From: Leuconostoc holzapfelii
Lineage (GTDB): Bacteria; Bacillota; Bacilli; Lactobacillales; Lactobacillaceae
Direction: 5' to 3'
DNA length: 64,000 bases
Assembly (NCBI RefSeq): GCF_012396485.1
Contig: NZ_JAAXPO010000001.1
Location: forward strand, 1-64,000
Part shown: in pieces, positions 1 to 6,386 of the stretch
How the letters are laid out: the number at the start of each line of letters is the position of its first letter
Numbering within the stretch: position 1 is the stretch's first letter
Notes under the pieces: generated by a model
What the model saw: the letters and a program-made list of their open reading frames with translations, nothing else
Database searches by the model: none
Told to the model about the DNA's origin: nothing
Translations under genes and position numbers: made by a program

Positions 1-112
1 CAGTCAGAAAGAATTAGATCAAATTAATCATTGGATTAATGCCAGGCCAATGAAAACGCTCAACTGGCAATCACCACGAAAAGTCTTTCAGAAACATGCG
101 GTGTTCGGATGA
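1..112 (+). pseudogene. IS30-family transposase, C-terminal end only
   Basis: An open frame enters from the left edge and stops at 110-112. The last 36 residues include INARPMKTLNWQSP and VFQKHAVF, which resemble the C-terminus of IS30-family DDE transposases (NxRPRK..L...TP.E.F). The rest lies outside the window, so integrity cannot be judged. The IS end falls at about 113-125, where the opposite-strand tail gene loses its phage-like sequence. The family call rests on this short tail, so confidence is moderate. Confidence 0.6.
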
Positions 113-119
113 TTCTTGC

Positions 120-729
120 AATCTGCCACCGTATACTTCAAACCGGAAATATTTTTACCTAGTCTGAACGTTGCAACGTTATCACGGCCACGTCTATTAA
201 ACATTGCAACACGGCGGTTTTCACGTTTTAATTCTCCGCCCCATATCTGCAAGAATGAGCCTTTGACACCCATAATAGCTTCCATTGGGTTTACATAGTC
301 TAGTGATGTACTAGATACGTGATTGATATCAGAATAAAAATTAAAAATTGACGGATTAACGATCGCGTTTTTTAAAGCGCTCATCATTGTTTGGCCATCT
401 GCGCCGCTGACGTTTAAATGCTTAACGATATTGTGGTTCAAGTCATACGTGATTGAGTCCGCTTCAATCATCAAACTGTAGCCCATCACATCCAGTTCTG
501 TATTGACGATACGGAACGCGTGAGGTTCATCGCGTTGGTTTGGTTTTGCCAAAATGATACGTCCGACAGAAATGTCATCGTATCGAATACCTGTCACTGG
601 ATATTTGGCAGTAATCTGAAACAGTCCGTTGCGTTGTTCAGCGACATCGACGTCATAAACTTCAGCAAGCGCACCAAGACCTTGTGACGTGAAATCAATT
701 TCATCTTTTTCATATAAAATTGGTGTCAT
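120..729 (-). pseudogene. Phage tail endopeptidase (Tal-like), truncated by IS30
   Basis: About 200 N-terminal residues resemble prophage tail endopeptidase/tail-associated lysin proteins, which form the tip of siphovirus tails. Features seen are LYEKDEIDFTSQGLGAL, then VAEQRNGLFQITAKYPV and a stretch around GGELKRENRRVAMFNRRG. The start is the ATG at 729, behind GGAGG and overlapping the dit stop (ATGA), as in tail operons. After TVAD the frame runs into IS sequence and stops at 88. Full-length relatives are several times longer, so this is a remnant of a leftward-transcribed tail module. Confidence 0.7.
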
Positions 730-863
730 AGTGTCCTCCATCTTGGTTCAATCGTTACAGTACCCGCACTAACCGAAACTGTATTCGCGCCTGGTTTAAG
801 TACAGGAAACGCGCCTAGTGACATTTTTGCGTTTTCGTTGATAATAGTCACACCGTCCATACG
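726..863 (-). pseudogene. Distal tail protein (Dit-like), C-terminal remnant
   Basis: The last ~45 residues (DGVTIINENAK, LGAFPVLKPGANTVSV, TVTIEPRWRTL) match the pattern of the C-terminal beta domain of siphovirus Dit proteins (xLGxxPxLxPGxNxIxV...PRW). The 5' part is missing: the IS3 left terminal repeat starts at 864. It overlaps the downstream tal fragment by 4 bp. It is not expressible as an intact protein. The order dit-tal identifies a tail morphogenesis module. Confidence 0.65.
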
Positions 864-943
864 TGCTCGTATGCTAGTAAAGTGGACAACTTTTGATAGA
901 GGGTTCACGGTATAATGTTCAAACAGAAAAGGAACTCACTAGC

Positions 944-1216
944 ATGACACAAAGCAAAAATTTCAGATACGCAAATGATTTCAAAGAATCAATGGTGGCG
1001 CTTTATCAAAGTGGTCGCTCAGCTACCTCTCTTGCCAAAGAATATGGTGTTAGCGTCACAACGTTGACTAAGTGGATTAAGAATGCTGGCACACAAACCG
1101 TTGGCGATAAAACCTATACCAATGCTGAAGTGAAACAGCTTCAAAAGGAAAATGCCCGTTTGAAAGAAGAACTTGATATTTTAAAACGAGCGGCGGTGTT
1201 ACTGGCAAAGCGTTAA
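944..1216 (+). CDS. IS3-family transposase OrfA (helix-turn-helix subunit)
   Basis: 90 residues: an N-terminal helix-turn-helix (SATSLAKEYGVSVTTLTKWI, about 22-41) binds the IS ends, and a C-terminal leucine-zipper-like helix (VKQLQKENARLKEELDIL) mediates multimerisation. The start is the ATG at 944 behind AAAGGA. The heptamer T TTA AAA at 1180-1186, read in the OrfA frame, is a classic -1 slippery site leading into the OrfB frame. An OrfAB fusion of about 361 residues is therefore expected to be the active transposase, while OrfA alone acts as a regulator in known family members. Confidence 0.85.
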   Translation: MTQSKNFRYANDFKESMVALYQSGRSATSLAKEYGVSVTTLTKWIKNAGTQTVGDKTYTNAEVKQLQKENARLKEELDILKRAAVLLAKR

Positions 1217-2028
1217 ACCGTATCACCGCTTTACCAATTATTCAAGCAAATTTAGCAGTTGGGCATCGGATTACGACCATTCTCAAGGTCTTGCAAATCC
1301 CGCGCAGCACTTATTACCACTGGTTATCTTATCAACCAAGTCCACGCGATCTAGAAAACCAACGCATTACGGATCTTGGGCATAACATTTGGCTCTCTAG
1401 TAACAAAGTTTACGGTTACAAACGGGTTCATGTTGCCTTGAAACGACAAGGAATAAACGTTGGGGTAAAACGTGTTTGGCGCTTAATGAAAGCTATTCAC
1501 GCACAATCTATCATGCAACGTCGCTTTAGAAAACCGGTGACACAGGTTTTGTATGCGCAACGACCAAATTTGATTAAACATTTTGATGACATGAGTGGTA
1601 TCTGGGTAGCTGATGTGACGTACATTCAAATGCCCGGTGGGAGCCATTTGTACTTAGGAACAGTTTTTGATCCAGAAACACGTCAAGTTTTGTCACACAA
1701 GATTAGTACAATTCGTGATGGTCAATTCGTCGCCGATATTTTAAGTGATGCATTAAAACACCATGGCGCACCGCGCTATTTGCACACGGACATGGGGAGT
1801 GAATACACTAGCATGACATTTGATGATGTGATGAAAAACCATCACATTAAGCATTCGTATTCCAAAAAAGGGCATCCGTATGACAACGCAAGAATTGAGG
1901 CCTTTCACTCAATTTTGAAACGGGAACTGATTTATCCAAATCAATTTTCAAGCAAATATGAATTGATTGCACGAGTGTCGTGGTATATCAATTGGTTTAA
2001 CACCAAGCGGATTAATTTAATCGCCTAA
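1186..2028 (+). CDS. IS3-family transposase OrfB (DDE catalytic domain)
   Basis: This frame is open from the slippery site through to 2028 and is read by -1 frameshifting from OrfA. It carries ITTILKVLQIPRSTYYHWL, then the RNase H-fold integrase core: VADVTYIQ (first D), HTDMGSEYTS (second D) and NARIEAFHSILKRELIY (catalytic E). All three acidic residues are present. It ends with NTKRINLIA, near the right terminal repeat, the usual C-terminus in this family. No start codon with a good ribosome site is seen, which supports expression as OrfAB. It appears intact. Confidence 0.85.
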   Translation, partial: TSGGVTGKALNRITALPIIQANLAVGHRITTILKVLQIPRSTYYHWLSYQPSPRDLENQRITDLGHNIWLSSNKVYGYKRVHVALKRQGINVGVKRVWRLMKAIHAQSIMQRRFRKPVTQVLYAQRPNLIKHFDDMSGIWVADVTYIQMPGGSHLYLGTVFDPETRQVLSHKISTIRDGQFVADILSDALKHHGAPRYLHTDMGSEYTSMTFDDVMKNHHIKHSYSKKGHPYDNARIEAFHSILKRELIYPNQFSSKYELIARVSWYINWFNTKRINLIA

Positions 2029-2078
2029 CACACGATTCCCTCTATCGAATTGTGTCCAAATTATTGACATACGAGCAT

Positions 2079-2222
2079 TTGCTTTCACAAGACGTTTCAA
2101 TCGACTATATCAGTCGTCGCCTTGGTCACTCTAACACAGCAATCACTCTCAAAGTTTATGCCCACCTGCTAACCTCTAAAAAACAAAAAGAAGTAACCAA
2201 AACTTTAGCGCTTTTCGACTAG
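2079..2222 (+). pseudogene. Phage integrase (tyrosine recombinase), C-terminal 47 residues
   Basis: The frame LLSQDVSIDYISRRLGHSNT followed by ITLKVYAHLL is the C-terminal end of a phage-type tyrosine recombinase: the LGH histidine and the Tyr nucleophile (VYAHL) are both present. The N-terminal domains and the first catalytic Arg/His are missing because the IS3 element ends at 2077. It reads outward, opposite to dit/tal. This is the usual arrangement at the integrase end of a prophage, so the chromosome junction should lie just to the right. Confidence 0.8.
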
Positions 2223-2233
2223 AAGGCTACAAA

Positions 2234-2280
2234 AAGGCTACACATCATCTATAAACGTTGGTGTGTAGCCTTATTTTTTA
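2234..2280 (+). terminator. Rho-independent terminator of the integrase remnant
   Basis: AAGGCTACAC pairs with GTGTAGCCTT across a 19-nt loop and is followed by a T-rich tract (2274-2279). It lies 12 bp after the integrase stop. Confidence 0.75.
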
Positions 2281-2305
2281 TCCTGGGCAAGTTTTCGAAC
2301 CAGTC

Positions 2306-2353
2306 CAACGGCTAGCCGTTGCTTTTGATAAATGCCTATTAAGTGTATCAAAA
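2306..2353. repeat. Palindrome and inverted repeat next to integrase (possible att region)
   Basis: CAACGGCTAGCCGTTG at 2306-2321 is a perfect 16-bp palindrome. It is followed by TTTTGATA (2323-2330) and its inverted copy TATCAAAA (2346-2353). Symmetric sites just outside an integrase gene fit a phage attachment or arm-binding region, but no core repeat can be identified because the other prophage end is not in the window. Confidence 0.35.
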
Positions 2354-2362
2354 TTACCAACA

Positions 2363-2402
2363 CAAGAAAACCCCCTAAACCGTGATTTAGAGGGTTTTCT
2401 TG
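2363..2402. terminator. Bidirectional terminator hairpin
   Basis: AAGAAAACCCcCTAAA and TTTAGaGGGTTTTCTT form a 16-bp stem with one mismatch. The arms supply A/T tracts on both strands. It could end transcription of the 63-codon minus-strand gene and of rightward readthrough. Confidence 0.7.
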
Positions 2403-2426
2403 TCTACCTATTCGGTCATTTTTTCA

Positions 2427-2618
2427 TTATTGACACCATTTCATGTGCTTTTGATAATCAATATTTTTATTCCCTAAAACTTCCGCTTTAATCTGTTCTT
2501 GGGCCCGCATCCGCCGCCTTTGACTAGCCAGTGCCATCTCGTGTGCGAATTGTGCATTGACCGTTGTTGCATCCATCATAGGTGTTGCCGTGTTCTGGGG
2601 TTCATTTATTGCCATCAT
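2427..2618 (-). CDS. Hypothetical 63-residue protein
   Basis: I do not recognise this protein. It is hydrophilic, starts MMAINEPQNTATPMMDATTV and is rich in Ala, Gln and Arg (SQRRRMRAQEQIKAEVL), with a helix likely in the middle. The ATG at 2618 has a good site (GGAG, 5-nt spacing). That site lies inside the end of a 20-codon ORF (2615-2677) whose stop overlaps the start (ATGA), which suggests coupled translation. It lies between the prophage remnant and trmB, so it may be a phage-border accessory gene. No signal peptide or membrane segment is seen. Confidence 0.5.
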   Translation of the reverse strand: MMAINEPQNTATPMMDATTVNAQFAHEMALASQRRRMRAQEQIKAEVLGNKNIDYQKHMKWCQ

Positions 2619-2749
2619 TTTTCTCCAAAATAAGTGATTTGATTTAACTCATTTAATATATCGCTTTTTTGCGACATCCTATTTTTGTATTTTTGGCTTT
2701 TTGTTAATAAATGAAAAGTATTGCGCTTTGATGATAGGAGGCGGAGCGC

Positions 2750-2782
2750 ATGTTGCACTTGATAGCGGCAAGCAATCGCTAA
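2750..2782 (+). CDS. Tiny 10-codon ORF with very strong RBS; possible type I toxin remnant
   Basis: AGGAGG at 2736-2741 sits exactly 8 nt before an ATG whose frame (MLHLIAASNR) stops after ten codons. A strong bidirectional hairpin follows at 2814-2850. The layout of strong RBS, very short ORF and shared terminator facing a convergent gene resembles small holin-like or Fst-like type I toxin loci of lactic acid bacteria. The peptide itself lacks the expected membrane helix. It could be a decayed copy or a regulatory RNA. Low confidence. Confidence 0.25.
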   Translation: MLHLIAASNR

Positions 2783-2813
2783 AAACGTACTAGCCACAGA
2801 GTCCCCAAAACAA

Positions 2814-2850
2814 CAAAAAAACACTACCCAATCTGAGTCGTGTTTTTTCT
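2814..2850. terminator. Bidirectional terminator downstream of trmB
   Basis: AAAAAACAC and GTGTTTTTT arms enclose a 16-nt centre that can partly pair. T tracts follow the stem on both strands, so it serves trmB (minus) and anything transcribed rightward from about 2730. Confidence 0.7.
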
Positions 2851-2879
2851 TTGGTAAACTATCTGTAACCCTTGCGAGA

Positions 2880-3539
2880 CTAGAAGTGCGCCTTAATTTT
2901 ATAGATTGGTTGTCCCTTGGCCATGAACTTCTGTTCATACTCGGTTTCAACGTTACCAGCTACCTTGTCTGCATCCGCGTGCAAATCAAGGGTGTAATCT
3001 TCAGTCGTCCAGCGCATGCCATAATCCATGAAACTCACCATCGAATATTCAAACAGATGACGATTATCAGTCTTGAACTCCACTTCACCATTTGCCGGCA
3101 AAATGGCTTCATACGACTTCAAAAATGACTTGTATGTCAATCGACGTGATTCATGGCGCGTTTTTGGCCATGGATCAGAAAAGTTCAAGTACAACTTGGC
3201 AACTTCAGCTTTTTCAAAGTAAGTTTCCACGCCATTCCCGTTCCCATAAATGTATCGCAAGTTAGGCAACTTCCCAACTTGGTCAAAACTCTTGCGGGCT
3301 GCAATGGCAATCGCAGTTTCTTGGATTTCCATGCCAATGTAGTTAATCTCAGGGTGTGCTAATGCCATGCCCAAAATAAATTGGCCTTTCCCTGAGCCAA
3401 TTTCCACATGAATTGGTTGTTCCTTGTCAAACAAGGCTTGCCACTGACCAATTTGTGCTGTTGCACGTTCTTGGTCAATCACAATATCTGAATGGGCTGC
3501 CAGCCAATCGGCTGCCCAAGGTTTTGCTCGCAGATGCAT
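2880..3539 (-). CDS. trmB: tRNA (guanine-N7-)-methyltransferase TrmB
   Basis: 219 residues, normal for the family. It methylates G46 in the variable loop of tRNAs using S-adenosylmethionine. The opening MHLRAKPWA matches the conserved MRxRxKPWA start, VEIGSGKGQF (about 45-54) is the SAM-binding motif, and LNFSDPWPKTRHESRRL (about 117-133) is the signature PWPK catalytic region. TDNRHLFEYS also matches. No good ribosome site precedes the ATG at 3539, but the N-terminal match fixes the start. It lies 57 bp after ecsB and may share that transcript. Confidence 0.93.
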   Translation of the reverse strand: MHLRAKPWAADWLAAHSDIVIDQERATAQIGQWQALFDKEQPIHVEIGSGKGQFILGMALAHPEINYIGMEIQETAIAIAARKSFDQVGKLPNLRYIYGNGNGVETYFEKAEVAKLYLNFSDPWPKTRHESRRLTYKSFLKSYEAILPANGEVEFKTDNRHLFEYSMVSFMDYGMRWTTEDYTLDLHADADKVAGNVETEYEQKFMAKGQPIYKIKAHF

Positions 3540-3596
3540 ATGCGTGTGTTTCGGCTGGTGGCTAATACCCCCAGCCGCCTTTCTATTTAAAATAAG

Positions 3597-4856
3597 TTAC
3601 TTTTTCAATTGTTTTGGCAGATAGACTTGCATTAAGAATACGCGCATCCCCAAAACACCAAACAATACCACCGCAGCTGGTAACCACCCTTGCGTTAACC
3701 CGGACAAGACCAATCCAATGCCAACAATTCCTAGCACTTGACCCATTAACGTCAGATAGGCGCGTTGACGGTTATGAGGAGTCACTGGCATTAAGCGCGT
3801 CCATAACTTGCGTTGCGTATCAAAATAATTTGGCAACAGCTGGAAGCTGATTAAATAGCTCACTGCCGCCGCAATGACCGGATACAGCCAAAGCGGTGCT
3901 TGATTCAAAGCCGCGATTAACACCATACCAATCGCCGTCAACCGCAAAACAAGTGGTAAACTTTCCGTATCGCGCGCCAAACGTATCAAATATAAACGAT
4001 ACATGACGTCACGCTGTTTTGTCAATCTTTTCATGAGACCATCAAGATATCGGCGGCGCTTAATTGTTTTAATTTGATTCGGCACCTCTGAAAATGTCGC
4101 ATAAAATTGGAAGACACGTTGTTCATGGCGGGCAGCTTGTGCAATCGCTGCTGGCCAATTCATCGCGATGGTCTGAGCGTTTTTTGACGACAAATGAGCG
4201 TATCTGGTCAATGCGACCAGTACCACCAGCATTAAACAGCCGACTCCGATCAATAACCTTTGTGGTAAGAAGCCTACCAACACGATCCCCACCATTGGTA
4301 CCAAGCCCCGAACAATAAGGCGCTGAACAAGGTTTTCTGATAGCTGCCGCCGATGCTGTGTAAGCAACAAGCGTTGCCGTTCAAGCACCAATAACCCCCA
4401 TTTATAGATTAAAACAAAGCTTTCTAATACCAAGAGTCGTGCCCAAGTCATTTGTTGCATGCGCCACAAGATAGGCAAGATACTACCAAAGGCAGCCGCT
4501 TGCCATAGACTAGCATAGCCAAGGCTTAGCGCTAAGGCGCGCGATAAATAGTTAGTTGCTATCTCACGGTCACGGCCCATTAGAAACAAAGCATCAGCTG
4601 GTTTAAAATAAGTCACGAGCGACCCAAATTGCAACCCTAGCGTCAACCAGCCTGCAACGAGCCAGACCAACCATGGGGCGTGCCAAATCATGGCATATTG
4701 AGGCGCTGTGAGTAAATCACGATAACCCAGCACGACACCACCAAAACCAATGACTAAAAACACCAAAAAATGATCGTTAAATAGCCGTTTGAAATACTTG
4801 CTGGTTATTTTATTGGCCCGCCGCCATCGTTGTTGGAACAAGTTAGTCATGATCAT
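3597..4856 (-). CDS. ecsB: ABC transporter permease EcsB
   Basis: 419 residues with about ten hydrophobic segments (for example FLVFLVIGFGGVVLGY, LLIGVGCLMLVVLVAL, VGIGLVLSGL) and a long basic cytoplasmic stretch in the middle. This is typical of EcsB, the membrane half of the Ecs exporter, which in Bacillus affects secretion, proteolytic processing and biofilm. The start is the ATG at 4856 (MIMTNLFQQRW), 9 nt after AGGGG and overlapping the end of ecsA, so the two are translationally coupled. The substrate is unknown. The longer upstream frame is only a read-through of ecsA. Confidence 0.85.
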   Translation of the reverse strand: MIMTNLFQQRWRRANKITSKYFKRLFNDHFLVFLVIGFGGVVLGYRDLLTAPQYAMIWHAPWLVWLVAGWLTLGLQFGSLVTYFKPADALFLMGRDREIATNYLSRALALSLGYASLWQAAAFGSILPILWRMQQMTWARLLVLESFVLIYKWGLLVLERQRLLLTQHRRQLSENLVQRLIVRGLVPMVGIVLVGFLPQRLLIGVGCLMLVVLVALTRYAHLSSKNAQTIAMNWPAAIAQAARHEQRVFQFYATFSEVPNQIKTIKRRRYLDGLMKRLTKQRDVMYRLYLIRLARDTESLPLVLRLTAIGMVLIAALNQAPLWLYPVIAAAVSYLISFQLLPNYFDTQRKLWTRLMPVTPHNRQRAYLTLMGQVLGIVGIGLVLSGLTQGWLPAAVVLFGVLGMRVFLMQVYLPKQLKK

Positions 4857-5586
4857 GAGCCACGACCCCTGGCGCCAAGTCAAAATAATCATCCAGATTA
4901 GACAATGACAGATGATGCGCTTGCGCTAATGCTTTCGGTGAGCCAACAAAAGTTACCTGGCCGTTTGCCAGCACAACAAATGTATCCACAAATTCTGCCG
5001 CTGAACTTAACAGATGCGTGGTCATCAAGACGCTGTGACCTGACGCAGCGTGAGCCTTCATCAGTTGAATGACATCACGTTGGGCCAACGTATCCAACCC
5101 TAAAAACGGTTCATCCACTACCAAAAGCGGTGCGTGTAACATCAATGCTGCAACTAGCATCACTTTTTGGCGCATGCCTTTGGAAAAATGAGTGGGTAGC
5201 CAATGCAATTTATCGTCTAGACGGAAAGTCGCTAAGAGCCGCATAACATCATCCCAAGCCGCTGCTTTATCTAACTGATGGGCCGAAAGCATGAGCTCAA
5301 GATGTTCTTCTAAGGTTAGCTCATCATATAAAATTGGTTGTTCGGGTATGTAAGCAAGCTGTGCTTTAAATGCCGCTGGTGCTTGACCTAAATCAACCCC
5401 ATTTAATGTTAATTGCCCTGACTTAGGTAACAATTCACCGATAATATGATTAATCGTGGTGGACTTTCCGGCACCATTAAGACCAATTAACGCCACGATT
5501 TGACCGTCGTCAACTTGAAAGCTCACATCTTTTAGTACTTGATTGCCAGCGTAACCGCCGGTTAAGTTGTCAATTTTTAATCCCAT
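4843..5586 (-). CDS. ecsA: ABC transporter ATP-binding protein EcsA
   Basis: 247 residues. It has Walker A GLNGAGKST (about 36-44), a Q-loop near YIPEQ, the signature FSKGMRQKV, Walker B LLVVDEPFLGLD and the switch His in MTTHLL, so it is a complete, active-looking ATPase. It opens with MGLKIDNLTGGYAGN, as in other EcsA proteins. Start 5586 is chosen because the frame has no other sensible start. TATAAT lies only 6 nt upstream, so the mRNA may begin at or next to the ATG. It powers EcsB and is divergent from hit, a conserved ecs/hit neighbourhood. Confidence 0.9.
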   Translation of the reverse strand: MGLKIDNLTGGYAGNQVLKDVSFQVDDGQIVALIGLNGAGKSTTINHIIGELLPKSGQLTLNGVDLGQAPAAFKAQLAYIPEQPILYDELTLEEHLELMLSAHQLDKAAAWDDVMRLLATFRLDDKLHWLPTHFSKGMRQKVMLVAALMLHAPLLVVDEPFLGLDTLAQRDVIQLMKAHAASGHSVLMTTHLLSSAAEFVDTFVVLANGQVTFVGSPKALAQAHHLSLSNLDDYFDLAPGVVAHDHD

Positions 5587-5656
5587 ATGTCCATTATAAC
5601 AGGGCCCTGCTGTTATTTGGTATAATAGCAGTAACGAAAAGAAATGGAGCTTGAAA

Positions 5657-6088
5657 ATGGATATTTTTGATAAAATTATTGCTGGTGACATCCCAAGTTA
5701 TAAAGTCTATGAAGATGATACCGTGCTGGCCTTTCTTGATATCTCACAAGTGACACCAGGTCACACGCTGGTGATCCCAAAAAAACATGTCGACGACATT
5801 TTCGGTTATGATGCCAATATGGCAGAAAACGTCTTGTTGAAATTACCCATGATTGCCCGAGCAATCAAAGCCAGCAATCCAAAAATTACTGGTATGAATA
5901 TCTCGTCAAATAACGGCACTGCTGCTGGTCAAACTGTTCGACACTCGCACTGGCACTTAATCCCCCGCTTTGACGATGATGCACTCACACCACGTCTGGC
6001 ACCAACCATCGACAATAGTGCCCAATTCTCACCTGAACGCTATCAGGCCATTGCCACGGCCATCAGTCAAGCTATCGAAAAGGAGTAA
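5657..6088 (+). CDS. hit: HIT-family nucleotide hydrolase/phosphoramidase
   Basis: 143 residues. The histidine triad appears as HSHWHLIPR (about 98-106), with the catalytic central His on the second strand and the upstream family signature GHTLVIPKKHV (about 38-48). Hint-type proteins hydrolyse AMP-linked phosphoramidates, but the physiological substrate in Gram-positives is unclear. The start is the ATG at 5657 behind GGAG (7-nt spacing), and the TTG six bases earlier is rejected. It is followed at once by a coiled-coil orphan and prsA, the order usual in lactobacilli. Confidence 0.93.
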   Translation: MDIFDKIIAGDIPSYKVYEDDTVLAFLDISQVTPGHTLVIPKKHVDDIFGYDANMAENVLLKLPMIARAIKASNPKITGMNISSNNGTAAGQTVRHSHWHLIPRFDDDALTPRLAPTIDNSAQFSPERYQAIATAISQAIEKE

Positions 6089-6092
6089 TGCC

Positions 6093-6332
6093 ATGGTAAT
6101 TATTGACCAAATCAAACGTTTAATCACACAGATTCGGACGATTCGTGACCTCACAAAGCAACTCCAATCCCAACAAGCACAACTGAGTGCACAACTTGAA
6201 CACGTCAAAGTTGTTCAGGATGAGATTCAAGTTGAAGTGGAAAAAATGACTTTCAAAAATAAGCCCCATTTGGATCGCATTCAAGAAGCCACAGCGCATC
6301 TCAATGCCGAGTTATCAAAGTTTAAAGCGTGA
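6093..6332 (+). CDS. Small coiled-coil protein between hit and prsA
   Basis: 79 residues, almost entirely predicted helix with heptad spacing (LTKQLQSQQAQLSAQLEHV; IQEATAHLNAELSKF). There is no signal peptide or clear membrane segment, although the N-terminal IIDQIKRLITQIRTI is amphipathic. The start is the ATG at 6093, behind AGGAG overlapping the hit stop. Proteins of this size sit in the same place in many lactobacilli and have no assigned function. Co-transcription with hit is likely. A role alongside PrsA or Hit is guesswork. Confidence 0.7.
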   Translation: MVIIDQIKRLITQIRTIRDLTKQLQSQQAQLSAQLEHVKVVQDEIQVEVEKMTFKNKPHLDRIQEATAHLNAELSKFKA

Positions 6333-6386
6333 CTGCTGATTTTGTGTTAAAATAATCAAGATACTAATCAGAAAAGGAAGCATCTC

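Larger units (their letters stand above)
864..2077 (+). mobile_element. IS3-family insertion sequence, complete, about 1.2 kb
   Basis: The two ends form a ~40-bp imperfect inverted repeat starting TGCTCGTATG (864) and ending CATACGAGCA (2077). The inner GGACA and GATAGAGGG blocks are also shared. Inside are overlapping orfA and orfB, as in IS3 elements. The flanks show no direct target duplication (ACG on the left, TTT on the right), and the genes on each side belong to different prophage modules. This suggests the copy is a product of recombination or deletion, not simple insertion. Confidence 0.8.

Noticed and set aside
2281-2305. A tRNA-like 3' end (GGTTCGAA on the minus strand) as a phage integration target
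   Set aside because: The bases around it do not form a T-stem or acceptor stem, so it is not a tRNA or tmRNA fragment that I can support.
2615-2950. A 111-codon minus-strand frame across the trmB terminator
   Set aside because: Its N-terminal part is an alternative frame of trmB and it crosses the terminator. Only the last 20 codons (2615-2677) could be a separate ORF.
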